From Lentisphaerota bacterium (lineage in GTDB: Bacteria > Verrucomicrobiota > Kiritimatiellia > PWTM01), in the NCBI GenBank assembly GCA_016873715.1, contig VGWF01000003.1:19293-83292 (forward strand): a DNA stretch of 64,000 nt, in the 5' to 3' direction. Of the stretch, positions 63,874 to 64,000 are shown one piece after another. The translations under genes were made by a program, and so were the position numbers. Below the pieces are notes generated by a model, which made no database searches, had not been told where the DNA came from, and was given only the letters and a program-made list of their open reading frames with translations. Each line of letters opens with the position of its first letter. The first letter of the stretch is position 1.

Positions 63874-64000
63874 GGCTCTTCCCCAAAGACGGGGGCAGCG
63901 GCGTTTGGACGTTAGCAGCACAAGGCCCTCACGCGAAGTCTGTAGTTCTCGAAGTTTCGGAACCCGAAGGCTCTTCTGGAGATCATCTCCATCTTGGTGT
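63874..64000 (-). mobile_element. ISL3-family insertion sequence, one end only
   Basis: The end begins GGCTCTTCCCCAAAGACGGG at 63874, which fits the GGCTCTT-type terminal repeats of the ISL3 family. A transposase C-terminus is encoded just inside. If the usual 8-bp target duplication applies, it would be AGACGCGA at 63866-63873; the other end lies outside the window. The region 63720-63873 between the ketosynthase and this IS shows no gene. Confidence 0.75.
63912..63998 (-). CDS. ISL3-family transposase, C-terminal 28 residues
   Basis: The reading frame enters from the right edge and ends at TAA (63912-63914). It reads ...MISRRAFGFRNFENYRLR followed by VRALCC. RRAFGFRNFxNYRLR is the typical C-terminal end of ISL3 (IS204/IS1001/IS1096/IS1165) DDE transposases. 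Too short for the ORF search, but the match plus the adjacent inverted repeat makes it convincing. Confidence 0.75.
   Translation of the reverse strand, partial: TKMEMISRRAFGFRNFENYRLRVRALCC

Overview
The window is about 70 percent G+C with tightly packed genes, many joined by 4-base ATGA overlaps. I read it as a bacterium of the Planctomycetes-Verrucomicrobia-Chlamydiae (PVC) superphylum, outer-membrane bearing. The case rests on several traits: a 720-residue GreA-type factor (long GreA is known from Chlamydiae); the orders prs-rplY-pth-rpsF-ssb-rpsR-rplI-dnaB, bamA-ompH-lpxD and tig-clpP-clpX; a Ser/Thr kinase carrying a zinc ribbon and leucine-rich repeats; and ExbB/ExbD/TPR clusters. I cannot name the genus. 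Promoters found by eye follow one pattern, TTGAC-like with a 17-19 base spacer and TAYNNT-like.

Layout: 1-5.8 kb (+) has the end of a membrane protein, then a promoter and four overlapping genes: FAD oxidoreductase, radical SAM enzyme and two U32/UbiU-UbiV-like Fe-S proteins. 5.8-14.0 kb (-) is a seven-gene operon: two TPR proteins, ExbB, two ExbD, a VWA protein with a TonB-like membrane anchor, and a DegT aminotransferase. 14.1-19.7 kb (-) is nusA-infB-rbfA-truB-ribF with a clear promoter, lacking rimP. 19.8-26.5 kb holds a small membrane protein, the large kinase, a terpene-cyclase-fold exported protein, a lipoprotein and a Nudix protein. 26.5-36.1 kb (-) runs from tRNA-Gln through prs, rplY, pth, rpsF, ssb, rpsR, rplI, dnaB, bamA and ompH to lpxD: translation, replication and outer-membrane assembly. 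36.3-44.9 kb (-) has a C-terminal processing protease, an MFS transporter fused to a DUF2569-like tail, a large lipoprotein, a GtrA protein and the long GreA. 45.3-49.5 kb (-) is a hybrid histidine kinase with a Cache-type lipoprotein. 49.7-52.3 kb (-) carries ilvC, tpiA and secG. 53.2-58.0 kb (+) is tig-clpP-clpX plus a 5'-nucleotidase-type phosphoesterase. 58.0-63.7 kb (-) is a ketosynthase followed by two histidine kinases. The window ends inside an ISL3-type insertion sequence.

The two most unusual things are (1) a family of roughly 400-bp non-autonomous elements, present twice (44911-45303 and 52719-53129). They have matching terminal inverted repeats and 9-10 bp target duplications, and each sits directly upstream of the -35 box of a housekeeping promoter (the long greA and tig). 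(2) An ExbB-ExbD-ExbD system whose TonB-like partner ends in a von Willebrand A domain, encoded with two large TPR proteins and a sugar-aminotransferase-type enzyme. All calls come from reading the sequence; no database search was possible.
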